Positions 22,735-28,937 of a stretch of 36,825 nt of DNA are shown piece after piece (position 1 is the first letter of the stretch; the number at the start of each line of letters is the position of its first letter). The stretch is taken from IMG/VR virus record IMGVR_UViG_3300032046_000100, positions 1 through 36,825 of that record, one strand, 5' to 3'. The stretch comes from a virus. A program made the position numbers and the translations under genes. Under the pieces are notes generated by a model. That model did not search any database. It saw nothing but the letters and a program-made list of their open reading frames with translations, and had not been told where the DNA came from.

Positions 22735-23334
22735 CTACGCAGTCGGTAATTTTACGTCAGGACAAATGTGAGGAATTACTTTCGTCACCAACTTAATTAA
22801 ACCCTTGCTTTCATTTACATTCTCCTTTCCTCCGTGCTTTACCATAATCGCATTAGCCTTCTTCACCCACTCATCTATCGTTTTAGGCTTTTGCAACAGT
22901 GCCTCGGCTACGGATTCTATTCGGACGTATCCTCCTGTCGTATTCTTAGGAACGGACTTCTTAGGTGCATTTGCAGGCTTTTTAGGGGTAGGTTCTTCTT
23001 CCTCCTCTTCTTCCTCCTCTTCTTCCTCTTCTTCAATTTCCTCTTCTTCCTCTTCTACATCAGTTTTTATAGGAGCTTTACCTACATTTTTATGATGAAT
23101 TTTTTCTGCAGTTTCATTCTCATCCTCATCCTCTTTATCCTCTGCGATAAGAGCGTCAACCACTGATTGAGTAGTTTTGCTGAATTTGTCGTCAGCCTCG
23201 ATGTACTTAATAGCTTCTTTCATTTGTTCTACAAGAACAGGGATTTTCCCGTTTACGTTAATCACTGGATCTAATCCAGTCATTACCCGATTCATTTCTG
23301 TTGCGGCACTCCGCAGTTGTTTTGCTTCTAACAT
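22735..23334 (-). CDS. acidic phage protein with poly-Glu linker
   Basis: 199 residues. A helical N-terminal domain (LRSAATEMNRVMTGLDPVIN) and a C-terminal domain (YVRIESVAEALLQKPKTIDE, then VKHGGKENVNES) are joined by a linker at about 93-115 that is almost pure Glu. The C-terminal part looks like a small winged-helix-type domain common in phage replication regions. The poly-Glu linker resembles that of the SSB, suggesting DNA mimicry or partner recruitment. First gene after a promoter-like element. Confidence 0.75.
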   Translation of the reverse strand: MLEAKQLRSAATEMNRVMTGLDPVINVNGKIPVLVEQMKEAIKYIEADDKFSKTTQSVVDALIAEDKEDEDENETAEKIHHKNVGKAPIKTDVEEEEEEIEEEEEEEEEEEEEEPTPKKPANAPKKSVPKNTTGGYVRIESVAEALLQKPKTIDEWVKKANAIMVKHGGKENVNESKGLIKLVTKVIPHICPDVKLPTA

Positions 23335-23369
23335 ACTCTCTAGTTTTGGTTAAACTTACTAATTTTTTC

Positions 23370-23395
23370 TATATTATACAAACTATATTTTTACC
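23370..23395 (-). promoter_or_regulatory. promoter-like element TTTGTATAATA, copy 3
   Basis: Minus strand: GGTAAAAATATAGTTTGTATAATATAG, in pieces an A-tract followed by TTTGTATAATA at 23382-23372. It lies in the 56-base gap between helicase gene and poly-Glu gene, about 40 bases before the latter's ATG. Same core as copies at 12524-12534 and 27468-27478. Confidence 0.5.
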
Positions 23396-24929
23396 AGTAT
23401 GAGCATAGTCTAGGTCTACCTCTTCTAAGATTCTGCAACACTGTTATTTCCGTGGTATTAGAAAAATCTCCTTCACGCTTAACAATTTCGTTAATCCTCA
23501 TTATGCCGATCTTCTTTTCTCTATCGCCTACATCCTGATTTAATCCGTACATAGCGGTAACGTGGGCGTATTTGCGTTTATCCTCTGAAAAGTTTTTTAG
23601 TTTTAATCGGTCTGCTTCGTAGGATTTAGCATCAGCCTGAGTTACGGTTACAACCAAACAATTATATTCCTGGCTCATACTACGAAGTCCTTTCCAAATT
23701 TCATTTTGCTTGTGGCGAAATTCTTTTGTTGGATCTTCCAATATATCAGCATAGTCCACTATGATTATATCGGGTACGAAACCGTCCTGCTTTTCCCACA
23801 CAGACAGGAGGGCTTTCATATGCTTAATGGTAAGCGTTCCATTAGAATGAGAAGAGAGTTTGAAACTTCTTCCAGACTTAAGAAAGAACTCCCGTGCTGC
23901 CTGCCTTGCTTCTTTCGCCGACAACGGCTCGACCTCTTTAATTTTCTTTATCCAAGGAACTCCCCAATGAGTATGACGATAATCTTCACATTCAGTGCAA
24001 GGTTTATATTTCTTATGTTGCTCGTAGGCATCTATCAAATCCTCTATACGTATTTCCTTTTTCACTTCCTTGTCCACTCTTCCCTCGAATACTCCTGTAT
24101 CACAGCAACGCTCTTCCTTAGTACAATCGTTTAACTGATTATAGATACAATCCATAACGGGTTCAAAATGCTCCCCACAATACTTACGGTTATCGGACTT
24201 CTGTGCAAGATATACGCACATACGTTTTATCTGCTGGGCTTCTGTCATATCTCCTGCTTGGAAGAAAACTACCTTACGACCTTGGGCACAAGCCGTCATA
24301 GCCATATCTAATAACCAAAAGGTCTTTCCACGCTTCTCACTAGCCATAAGGGCTACAAAACCTCCACGGACTAACTGGTCGTTCCAAAACTCTCCAAGAG
24401 AATTACGGTACTTGATTAGTACTTCCCCTTGGTGATTAAAAGCATGATCTATACGATCCAGTATAATTTCCGAGCATAACTCCAGGTCGGTTCGGCTTCC
24501 GTCCGTGGTAGGTTTGTAATCAGAGGCAAGTACTTCTGCCTCTTCTAGAGAACCCTCTGTAATTAGGGCTTGTATAGCATCTGAGTGCAAGAGTAGTTTA
24601 CGTTCCTTGAAATACTTATGGGTTTGGTCTAGTAGGTATTCTACATTAAGTCCTGCTGCTTCGTACTCCTGACTTAGCTTGGGTAGTATCTCCTGTTCTA
24701 TCTCCTCTGCTACGTTCTTGGCTATCTTGCCTGTCTTTATCTTATGGAAATAAATTCCCTCTATATTCCTGCCTGGAGCTTTATCGTACTTGTTAAAGTA
24801 TTCCCAACACCAAGAAGATAATCTCTTCGCCATAGGCGATTCTATGTAGAGATCGTTCCATTCCGATCGTATTTGTTTCAGGTAGTCTGTGGACGTTATA
24901 AGTCCTATTACAATCTGGCGTTCGATCAT
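23391..24929 (-). CDS. DnaB-like replicative helicase
   Basis: 512 residues. N-terminal helical domain to about 150, then a RecA-fold with Walker A GFVALMASEKRGKTFWLLD (about 190-208) and Walker B PDIIIVDYADIL (about 393-404), followed by VVTVTQAD. A cysteine-rich insertion (EERCCDTG, CTECEDYRH; about 270-320) probably binds zinc and is not in bacterial DnaB. It unwinds the fork; its loader is encoded just upstream with a 4-base overlap and the primase follows further upstream. Confidence 0.9.
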   Translation of the reverse strand: MIERQIVIGLITSTDYLKQIRSEWNDLYIESPMAKRLSSWCWEYFNKYDKAPGRNIEGIYFHKIKTGKIAKNVAEEIEQEILPKLSQEYEAAGLNVEYLLDQTHKYFKERKLLLHSDAIQALITEGSLEEAEVLASDYKPTTDGSRTDLELCSEIILDRIDHAFNHQGEVLIKYRNSLGEFWNDQLVRGGFVALMASEKRGKTFWLLDMAMTACAQGRKVVFFQAGDMTEAQQIKRMCVYLAQKSDNRKYCGEHFEPVMDCIYNQLNDCTKEERCCDTGVFEGRVDKEVKKEIRIEDLIDAYEQHKKYKPCTECEDYRHTHWGVPWIKKIKEVEPLSAKEARQAAREFFLKSGRSFKLSSHSNGTLTIKHMKALLSVWEKQDGFVPDIIIVDYADILEDPTKEFRHKQNEIWKGLRSMSQEYNCLVVTVTQADAKSYEADRLKLKNFSEDKRKYAHVTAMYGLNQDVGDREKKIGIMRINEIVKREGDFSNTTEITVLQNLRRGRPRLCSYW

Positions 24930-25714
24930 AAAACCCTCCCGTCCTTGTTTACATAGTACTTACCTTGTCTAGTCCAACGTTCCCCTCCCTCTATTATGGT
25001 GTCGGGTTTATTATCATTCTCCCTGTCGTACGAAATCATTTCGGCTGGATCATCTAACCAACGGCTTTGGTTTAACCAGGTAGTAGGATGAGGAATAAAG
25101 GTAGATGTTTGCCATCGCTGGGATTTCTTTTGGCGGAGTATAGATGCTTTTATTTCTTTCCATGTAGGACGTTCCTTGGGGGATTTATTGCAAATACGTT
25201 TCCATGCGGTTAAGGCTTTTCCTTGGTCCACGTGTCGTGGATACTCTTTCCAAAATAAATCAAACATGCCTACCGTTATGTGTCCATTTGGAAGTGAATC
25301 CGACGAATAAGTTTCTTTATTAGTACTTAAAGAATTTCCCTCCCCCCCAGACCACGGTAGGGGATTGAGGGGAGGGTGGCACCATATAAAATTTACTTTT
25401 ATGTAGTGTCCCTCTATTTTGTTATCATCCCTTCGCAAAACCATATCTTCTATGAGTCGCATATTTATTAGCTTATGTTTTACACGACGAACTTTATCTT
25501 CCGTCCAGTGTAAACCCTGAGAAACATATGTAATAGTTGCTTTAGGTTGATTAGTTCTTTGCCATTTAGCCGTGTAATAGTAAAATGTATATAGCATTAA
25601 TAAGTTCGCATTATCCTTCTCGTCTTGCAAAAAACGATCTATGATAGATTTAGAAACCACAATAGGTTCTTCTTCTACTGGATACAGCATAGGGGTTAAT
25701 CTTTGCATATTCAT
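24926..25714 (-). CDS. replication initiator/helicase loader, DnaD-like
   Basis: 262 residues from the ATG at 25714. The open frame runs to 25756 but those 14 codons lie in an intrinsic terminator, so they are not a plausible start. Residues about 35-110 form a winged helix (TITYVSQGLHWTEDKVRRVK). The C-terminal 90 residues (MFDLFWKEYPRHVDQGKALT, then FIPHPTTWLNQSRW) are the tail shared by many phage replication O/DnaD-type proteins. A G/C-rich palindrome interrupts the linker at about residues 113-126. It overlaps the helicase gene by four bases. Confidence 0.85.
   Translation of the reverse strand: MNMQRLTPMLYPVEEEPIVVSKSIIDRFLQDEKDNANLLMLYTFYYYTAKWQRTNQPKATITYVSQGLHWTEDKVRRVKHKLINMRLIEDMVLRRDDNKIEGHYIKVNFIWCHPPLNPLPWSGGEGNSLSTNKETYSSDSLPNGHITVGMFDLFWKEYPRHVDQGKALTAWKRICNKSPKERPTWKEIKASILRQKKSQRWQTSTFIPHPTTWLNQSRWLDDPAEMISYDRENDNKPDTIIEGGERWTRQGKYYVNKDGRVL
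25338..25378. repeat. G/C-rich palindrome inside the helicase-loader gene
   Basis: CCCTCCCC...GGGGAGGG forms an 8-bp arm with about 25 bases between. The translated segment reads HPPLNPLPWSGGEGNS, in frame. This looks like intergenic palindromic repeats of bacterial genomes (CCCTCCCC-AACCCC type) rather than like phage coding sequence, and its C and G runs differ from its surroundings. Confidence 0.65.
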
Positions 25715-25720
25715 TCTGAT

Positions 25721-25771
25721 TAAAAAGAAAACAGAAGGGTTCGGTGAAGCGAGCACCTACTACCTTCTGTT
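25721..25771 (-). terminator. intrinsic terminator just before the helicase-loader start
   Basis: Minus strand: AACAGAAGG (25771-25763) pairs perfectly with CCTTCTGTT (25738-25730), with an inner GGTG/CACC hairpin in the loop, followed by TTCTTTTTA. The ATG of the loader gene follows seven bases later, so no promoter fits between. Confidence 0.75.
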
Positions 25772-25788
25772 CTCAACCTTAAAAAGTG

Positions 25789-25824
25789 AAAAAAGCCTCA
25801 ACTGTCTGCGAACGGACGTCAAGG
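25789..25824 (-). terminator. intrinsic terminator upstream of the previous one
   Basis: Minus strand: CCTTGAC pairs with GTTGAGG (two G-U), extended by GTC/GAC around CGTTCGCA with one bulged base, followed by C and TTTTTT. It would end transcripts coming from the primase side or from the promoter-like element at 25871-25900. Confidence 0.6.
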
Positions 25825-25870
25825 AACTATCTTTATTCTCATGCCTCGCTTTCATGATACGTAATTTTAG

Positions 25871-25900
25871 AGTATAAAGCTAGAAAATAGTTTTTATATT
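25871..25900 (-). promoter_or_regulatory. possible promoter, diverged copy of the A-tract element
   Basis: Minus strand ATATAAAAACTATTTTCTAG shares ATAAAAACTATTT with the element at 27466-27490 but lacks TATAATA; TTTATAC follows. If active it makes a leader of about 90 bases ending at the terminator at 25789. Confidence 0.3.
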
Positions 25901-25914
25901 TCCTAATTTATTTT

Positions 25915-26109
25915 TTATTTATTTGATTTTAAGGCTTTTACCTCGTCTTTATTAACCGACTCAACGGTATCTTTCTCTAGAAGGGATTGAATTCCCATTT
26001 GCATAAGTCCTAATCTTTCCACAAGGTTTAATCCTTGGGAAGTCATTGCGACGATAAATCCATCAGGATGTTCGTCAAATTCTACTTTAAAAAACTTTTT
26101 CATTATCAT
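25915..26109 (-). CDS. small phage protein
   Basis: 64 residues (62 if started at the second ATG, 26103). MKKFFKVEFDEHPDGFIVAM is a beta-hairpin start, followed by a helix (LNLVERLGLMQMGIQSLL). Similar short proteins occur near phage primases. It overlaps the primase gene by four bases and ends an operon just before the terminators. Confidence 0.65.
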   Translation of the reverse strand: MIMKKFFKVEFDEHPDGFIVAMTSQGLNLVERLGLMQMGIQSLLEKDTVESVNKDEVKALKSNK

Positions 26110-27017
26110 TTGATTAATTGTTTAACTAAATAATTTGCTTCATCCTGGGTCATATCTCCTGGATCGGTTTTCATTTTCATTCCCATTCTCATTGCGTCGA
26201 CGCCTCTGAATTTCAGATCGGCTACTAATTTATTTGCTTGTATAATAGCTTGAGGATCATTGTCGAATAATACAAATACACGTTTAAAGGTCTGGGACAT
26301 GATATGTAATTGATAGTCTGTGTATTGAATCCCACTAGTAGCGAACGAAGCAGTACCCAATCGCCAAACGTCCGTTGGACCTTCAACGCAGATACCCGTT
26401 TCCCGCCATTCGTCCTGCCGTCCGTAGAGAATTTGCTTATGTGGAATTATCTCTCGGTCTTTGGGACAGGCTTTATAACGCTTCTCGTGGGAAGCCGTTT
26501 TGGAAATGCTTCTCGTATCGAATGATACAGTAGCATAATTCCAAAAGAAAGGAATCAATATACGATTCTTGTAAGGTATATTATCTATCATACTTAATGG
26601 ACTAGTACTTCGTAAGCCCCAAATACTTTCCAAACGTTCTGGATCAAATCCTCTTCTTTCCAAATACATTTTATGGTGATTTAATAGAGGATAATTAAGT
26701 GGAAGTATAAATTCTAATTTCTGTATAATAGGAACTGGACCATCTATTCGTTTAGCAATTCTTAAACCGTATTGCCTCAGGAGATTTTTTGCTTCGGCTT
26801 CCACCACCTTCAAAAGCTTGGAAACGGTAGGAATGACACGATGCCACCCACAACGCCAACAGTAATAGAAGTTCCCATCTAGTTCGTAGCCTAGATGATA
26901 GCCTGGATTCCCCGTGCACCAGGGGCATTCGACGTTCACCCATCCTGGACGGGAGTGCTTATGCCCCTCTGTGACGAAGTCAATACTGAAGTCTTGATAT
27001 AGTTGAATGATATCCAT
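26106..27017 (-). CDS. DnaG-type primase
   Basis: 303 residues. An N-terminal zinc finger (ECPWCTGN..., then YYCWRCGWH; about 29-60) is followed by a linker and a Toprim core: CVEGPTDVWRLG (about 205-216) and VFVLFDNDPQAI (about 247-258), with DPGD near the end. Shorter than bacterial DnaG because the helicase-binding domain is missing. It makes RNA primers for the split polymerase; the helicase is encoded separately. Confidence 0.9.
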   Translation of the reverse strand: MDIIQLYQDFSIDFVTEGHKHSRPGWVNVECPWCTGNPGYHLGYELDGNFYYCWRCGWHRVIPTVSKLLKVVEAEAKNLLRQYGLRIAKRIDGPVPIIQKLEFILPLNYPLLNHHKMYLERRGFDPERLESIWGLRSTSPLSMIDNIPYKNRILIPFFWNYATVSFDTRSISKTASHEKRYKACPKDREIIPHKQILYGRQDEWRETGICVEGPTDVWRLGTASFATSGIQYTDYQLHIMSQTFKRVFVLFDNDPQAIIQANKLVADLKFRGVDAMRMGMKMKTDPGDMTQDEANYLVKQLIK

Positions 27018-27431
27018 TTAGAATTTAATACTTTTACTAACAAATATTTCTCCAGAATAACCTCTGCGTTTAAGTTCAGTAAGTAATTCCTTGGTAGAGT
27101 AAGATCGTATTGGATCTTTTTCCTGATTGAATCGTACAGGAGGGTTTTCTTCCTCGTGTCCATTTGTTTTCATCTGGTACTTGTACCTATTCAATTCATT
27201 CTTAAGCATAGATACTTCCTCTGTGGTGAAAGTATCCCTTCTACTAGTTAGCCATACTCCACTATCATCAAGATAGAATATGCCTTTCTTCTTCAGGAAT
27301 TGAAATAATACAGCGGTCACTCCATATTTCTTCCTGTACACGTCGGGCTTTTGTAACTCTCCTATGAGAGCTACTTCGACCATTTCATTGAGATAATCTT
27401 CGTATCTCTGTAAAGCATCTGTTTTAAACAT
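27018..27431 (-). CDS. unknown protein with winged-helix-like end
   Basis: 137 residues. The N-terminal half is helical (RYEDYLNEMVEVALIGELQ); VLFQFLKKKGIFYLDDSG looks like a helix-turn-wing. The C-terminus has YSTKELLTELKRRGYSGEI, like a small DNA-binding arm. It directly precedes the primase (one base). Its ATG follows CCTTAAAAAG, the start-adjacent element, and a TTTGTATAATA promoter-like copy about 40 bases up. Confidence 0.65.
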   Translation of the reverse strand: MFKTDALQRYEDYLNEMVEVALIGELQKPDVYRKKYGVTAVLFQFLKKKGIFYLDDSGVWLTSRRDTFTTEEVSMLKNELNRYKYQMKTNGHEEENPPVRFNQEKDPIRSYSTKELLTELKRRGYSGEIFVSKSIKF

Positions 27432-27441
27432 CTTTTTAAGG
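27432..27441 (-). promoter_or_regulatory. start-adjacent CCTTAAAAAG element
   Basis: CCTTAAAAAG touches the ATG at 27431. Same element at 32048-32056, 34857-34866, 35160-35168, 35973-35982 and 36389-36396 (all minus strand). It is not a Shine-Dalgarno sequence. Confidence 0.55.
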
Positions 27442-27465
27442 CATTAGTTAGACATCTTTAATTAG

Positions 27466-27490
27466 CTTATTATACAAATAGTTTTTATTT
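27466..27490 (-). promoter_or_regulatory. promoter-like element TTTGTATAATA, copy 2
   Basis: Minus strand: AAAAACTATTTGTATAATAAG. The core TTTGTATAATA is at 27478-27468, about 40 bases before the ATG at 27431. Matches copy 1 over TTTGTATAATAAG. Confidence 0.55.
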
Positions 27491-27967
27491 CTAGATTGCA
27501 TACTTAAGAAAGTGTATAGTTCGTTGTATGCAATCTGGATTAAACTTCTTGTCAATAAGTATTTTCCTTAACCTGCGTTCCATAGGAACAGAAACTATTT
27601 TATCCAAGTGTTCGTTCTTCTGTAACTTAGGTAGCAGTAATTCGGATTCCTCTAGGACAACTCCTATCGCATCTTGGATGTCCCGTGGTATGCTTTCCCA
27701 AAATTGGGTATATGTTCGGGTTATTTTCATAGCCTCTTGCATATCACATACACGATCACTCCATAACTTTTCCTTTTGTAAGTAACTTTTTAAGGTGTTA
27801 GATATAAACGTCCATAGATATGTAGATACCTGTCCGTGCTCTGGTGAGTAAGTTTTCATAGCATAATGGTATGCTATGTACGCTTCTTGGAATAGGTCGT
27901 CCCAATCGTGTCGAGTAGACTTATGATACTCCCAAGCAATCTTCCTGATTAGATTGATATTGTCCAT
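27491..27967 (-). CDS. small sigma-70-like factor
   Basis: 158 residues from the ATG at 27967 (TAATG overlap with the upstream stop); the frame is open to 28060 but that part overlaps the neighbour. NLIRKIAWEYHKSTRHDWDD then LFQEAYIAYHYAMKTYSP and VSTYLWTFISNTLKSYL form sigma region 2 (residues about 4-65). The rest is a helical region 4-like part without a clear helix-turn-helix. It probably redirects host RNA polymerase to phage promoters, perhaps the TTTGTATAATA or CCTTAAAAA sites. Confidence 0.8.
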   Translation of the reverse strand: MDNINLIRKIAWEYHKSTRHDWDDLFQEAYIAYHYAMKTYSPEHGQVSTYLWTFISNTLKSYLQKEKLWSDRVCDMQEAMKITRTYTQFWESIPRDIQDAIGVVLEESELLLPKLQKNEHLDKIVSVPMERRLRKILIDKKFNPDCIQRTIHFLKYAI

Positions 27968-28194
27968 TACAAGTGAGCTAAAGTATCCATGATTTCGTAT
28001 TGCCGTTTGGTTAACACCGCAAACTCTCCCCATCCTGTATATTGACGGAGTAAATAACATACATCACTAGTTTTAGTCCAGTGAAATAGTTCGTAGCCAA
28101 ATCCTTCTGACGCCCATTTTTCTAGGGCTTTAAAGCCTCCTTCCGCAAAAGCAGTACAGGCTTCCGTTCCAAAGATTAAATAATACTCTTTCAT
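27967..28194 (-). CDS. hypothetical protein
   Basis: 75 residues: MKEYYLIFGTEACTAFAEGG, then GFGYELFHWTKTSDVCYLLR. Small alpha/beta with several aromatic residues. Coupled to the sigma factor by a TAATG overlap and to the upstream gene by four bases. No family recognised; possibly a sigma partner by position. Confidence 0.65.
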   Translation of the reverse strand: MKEYYLIFGTEACTAFAEGGFKALEKWASEGFGYELFHWTKTSDVCYLLRQYTGWGEFAVLTKRQYEIMDTLAHL

Positions 28195-28391
28195 TGTACA
28201 TCAAAGTATTTCATCATTGTACTCAATAAATTATCATAATCTCCAGACATAGCTTCCTTGGAGATAGCGTTCCAGTCCATGTTGTTAGTAAGGGCGACAC
28301 GCCTTGCTGCTCCTAAAATAGCGAAGGCATTCCCATCTCTGCCTATTATAGACAGTATGGGCTTTTCTGTTTGATTAACTTTTTCACTCAT
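28191..28391 (-). CDS. conserved small phage protein
   Basis: 66 residues. LSIIGRDGNAFAILGAARRV then ISKEAMSGDYDNLLSTMMKY match a small conserved phage protein (GNAFxILG ... EAxSGDYDxLL) I have seen annotated only as hypothetical. Helical, cytoplasmic. Function unknown. Confidence 0.72.
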   Translation of the reverse strand: MSEKVNQTEKPILSIIGRDGNAFAILGAARRVALTNNMDWNAISKEAMSGDYDNLLSTMMKYFDVQ

Positions 28392-28394
28392 AAC

Positions 28395-28757
28395 TTAAAT
28401 TATTAATCCCATTTTTCTACCTTGTAAATACATCTGTGTTTCACTCTTCCAGATGATGTTTTTGAAATCAGAAATTTTGCTTTTACAATCAGCATCATTA
28501 CCACCTTTAGTACAGCCTATGATTAAGGCTTTTCCAAGGAATGCATAGCTCCAGTCTGGGAACATGAATCCTGTATCTTCTTCATCGTAAGTAAGCCAAG
28601 CCTCTTCGTCACAATACATTGTATCTCCATTGGGATAGCTTACAGGGCATTCAAATGTAGAACATTCTAAAGTTTTATAAATGTCCTTTAATGAACCTTT
28701 CTTAATATCTACTTCAGAAACGGTTCTCTTTGCGGGATCAATTAGAATTGCTTTCAT
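28395..28757 (-). CDS. DUF3846-like protein
   Basis: 120 residues. Begins AILIDPAKRTVSEVDIKKGS, then YKTLECSTFECP and a conserved end FLGKALIIGCTKGGNDADC, the pattern of DUF3846 (IDP...V..V...L..IY..I.C..F, and LxGKxLVxG near the end). Widely encoded by phages and mobile elements; function unknown. Confidence 0.72.
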   Translation of the reverse strand: MKAILIDPAKRTVSEVDIKKGSLKDIYKTLECSTFECPVSYPNGDTMYCDEEAWLTYDEEDTGFMFPDWSYAFLGKALIIGCTKGGNDADCKSKISDFKNIIWKSETQMYLQGRKMGLII

Positions 28758-28759
28758 AG

Positions 28760-28933
28760 CTAAAATGTTAAGTTTATAAATTCGGAAATAGGAATTTTGA
28801 ACGGCTTCGATGGATAATTAGTAGGTAGAATAAAGATATTGAACCTGCTTATCTTAACCACCTTTAGGAAAGGGTTACCATTTAAAGTAACTCTCATTCC
28901 CACTTTTAAGTCATTGATAGTTTTTGTAATCAT
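28760..28933 (-). CDS. small hypothetical protein
   Basis: 57 residues: MITKTINDLKVGMRVTLNGN, then FLKVVKISRFNIFILPTN. Begins like a small SH3/KOW-type beta barrel. It fills the 180-base gap between the SNF2 helicase and the DUF3846-like gene, is five bases from the helicase stop, and its composition fits coding sequence. No motif. Confidence 0.65.
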   Translation of the reverse strand: MITKTINDLKVGMRVTLNGNPFLKVVKISRFNIFILPTNYPSKPFKIPISEFINLTF

Positions 28934-28937
28934 AGTC

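Noticed and set aside
22805-23166. Plus-strand frames rich in Ser or Phe/Leu
   Set aside because: Complement of the poly-Glu linker of the gene at 22735-23334; no independent support.
25778-25855. Plus-strand GTG frame preceded by CCTTAAAAAG
   Set aside because: It matches the start-adjacent element, but the 23-codon frame lies in minus-strand terminators and no other gene is on the plus strand; taken as coincidence.
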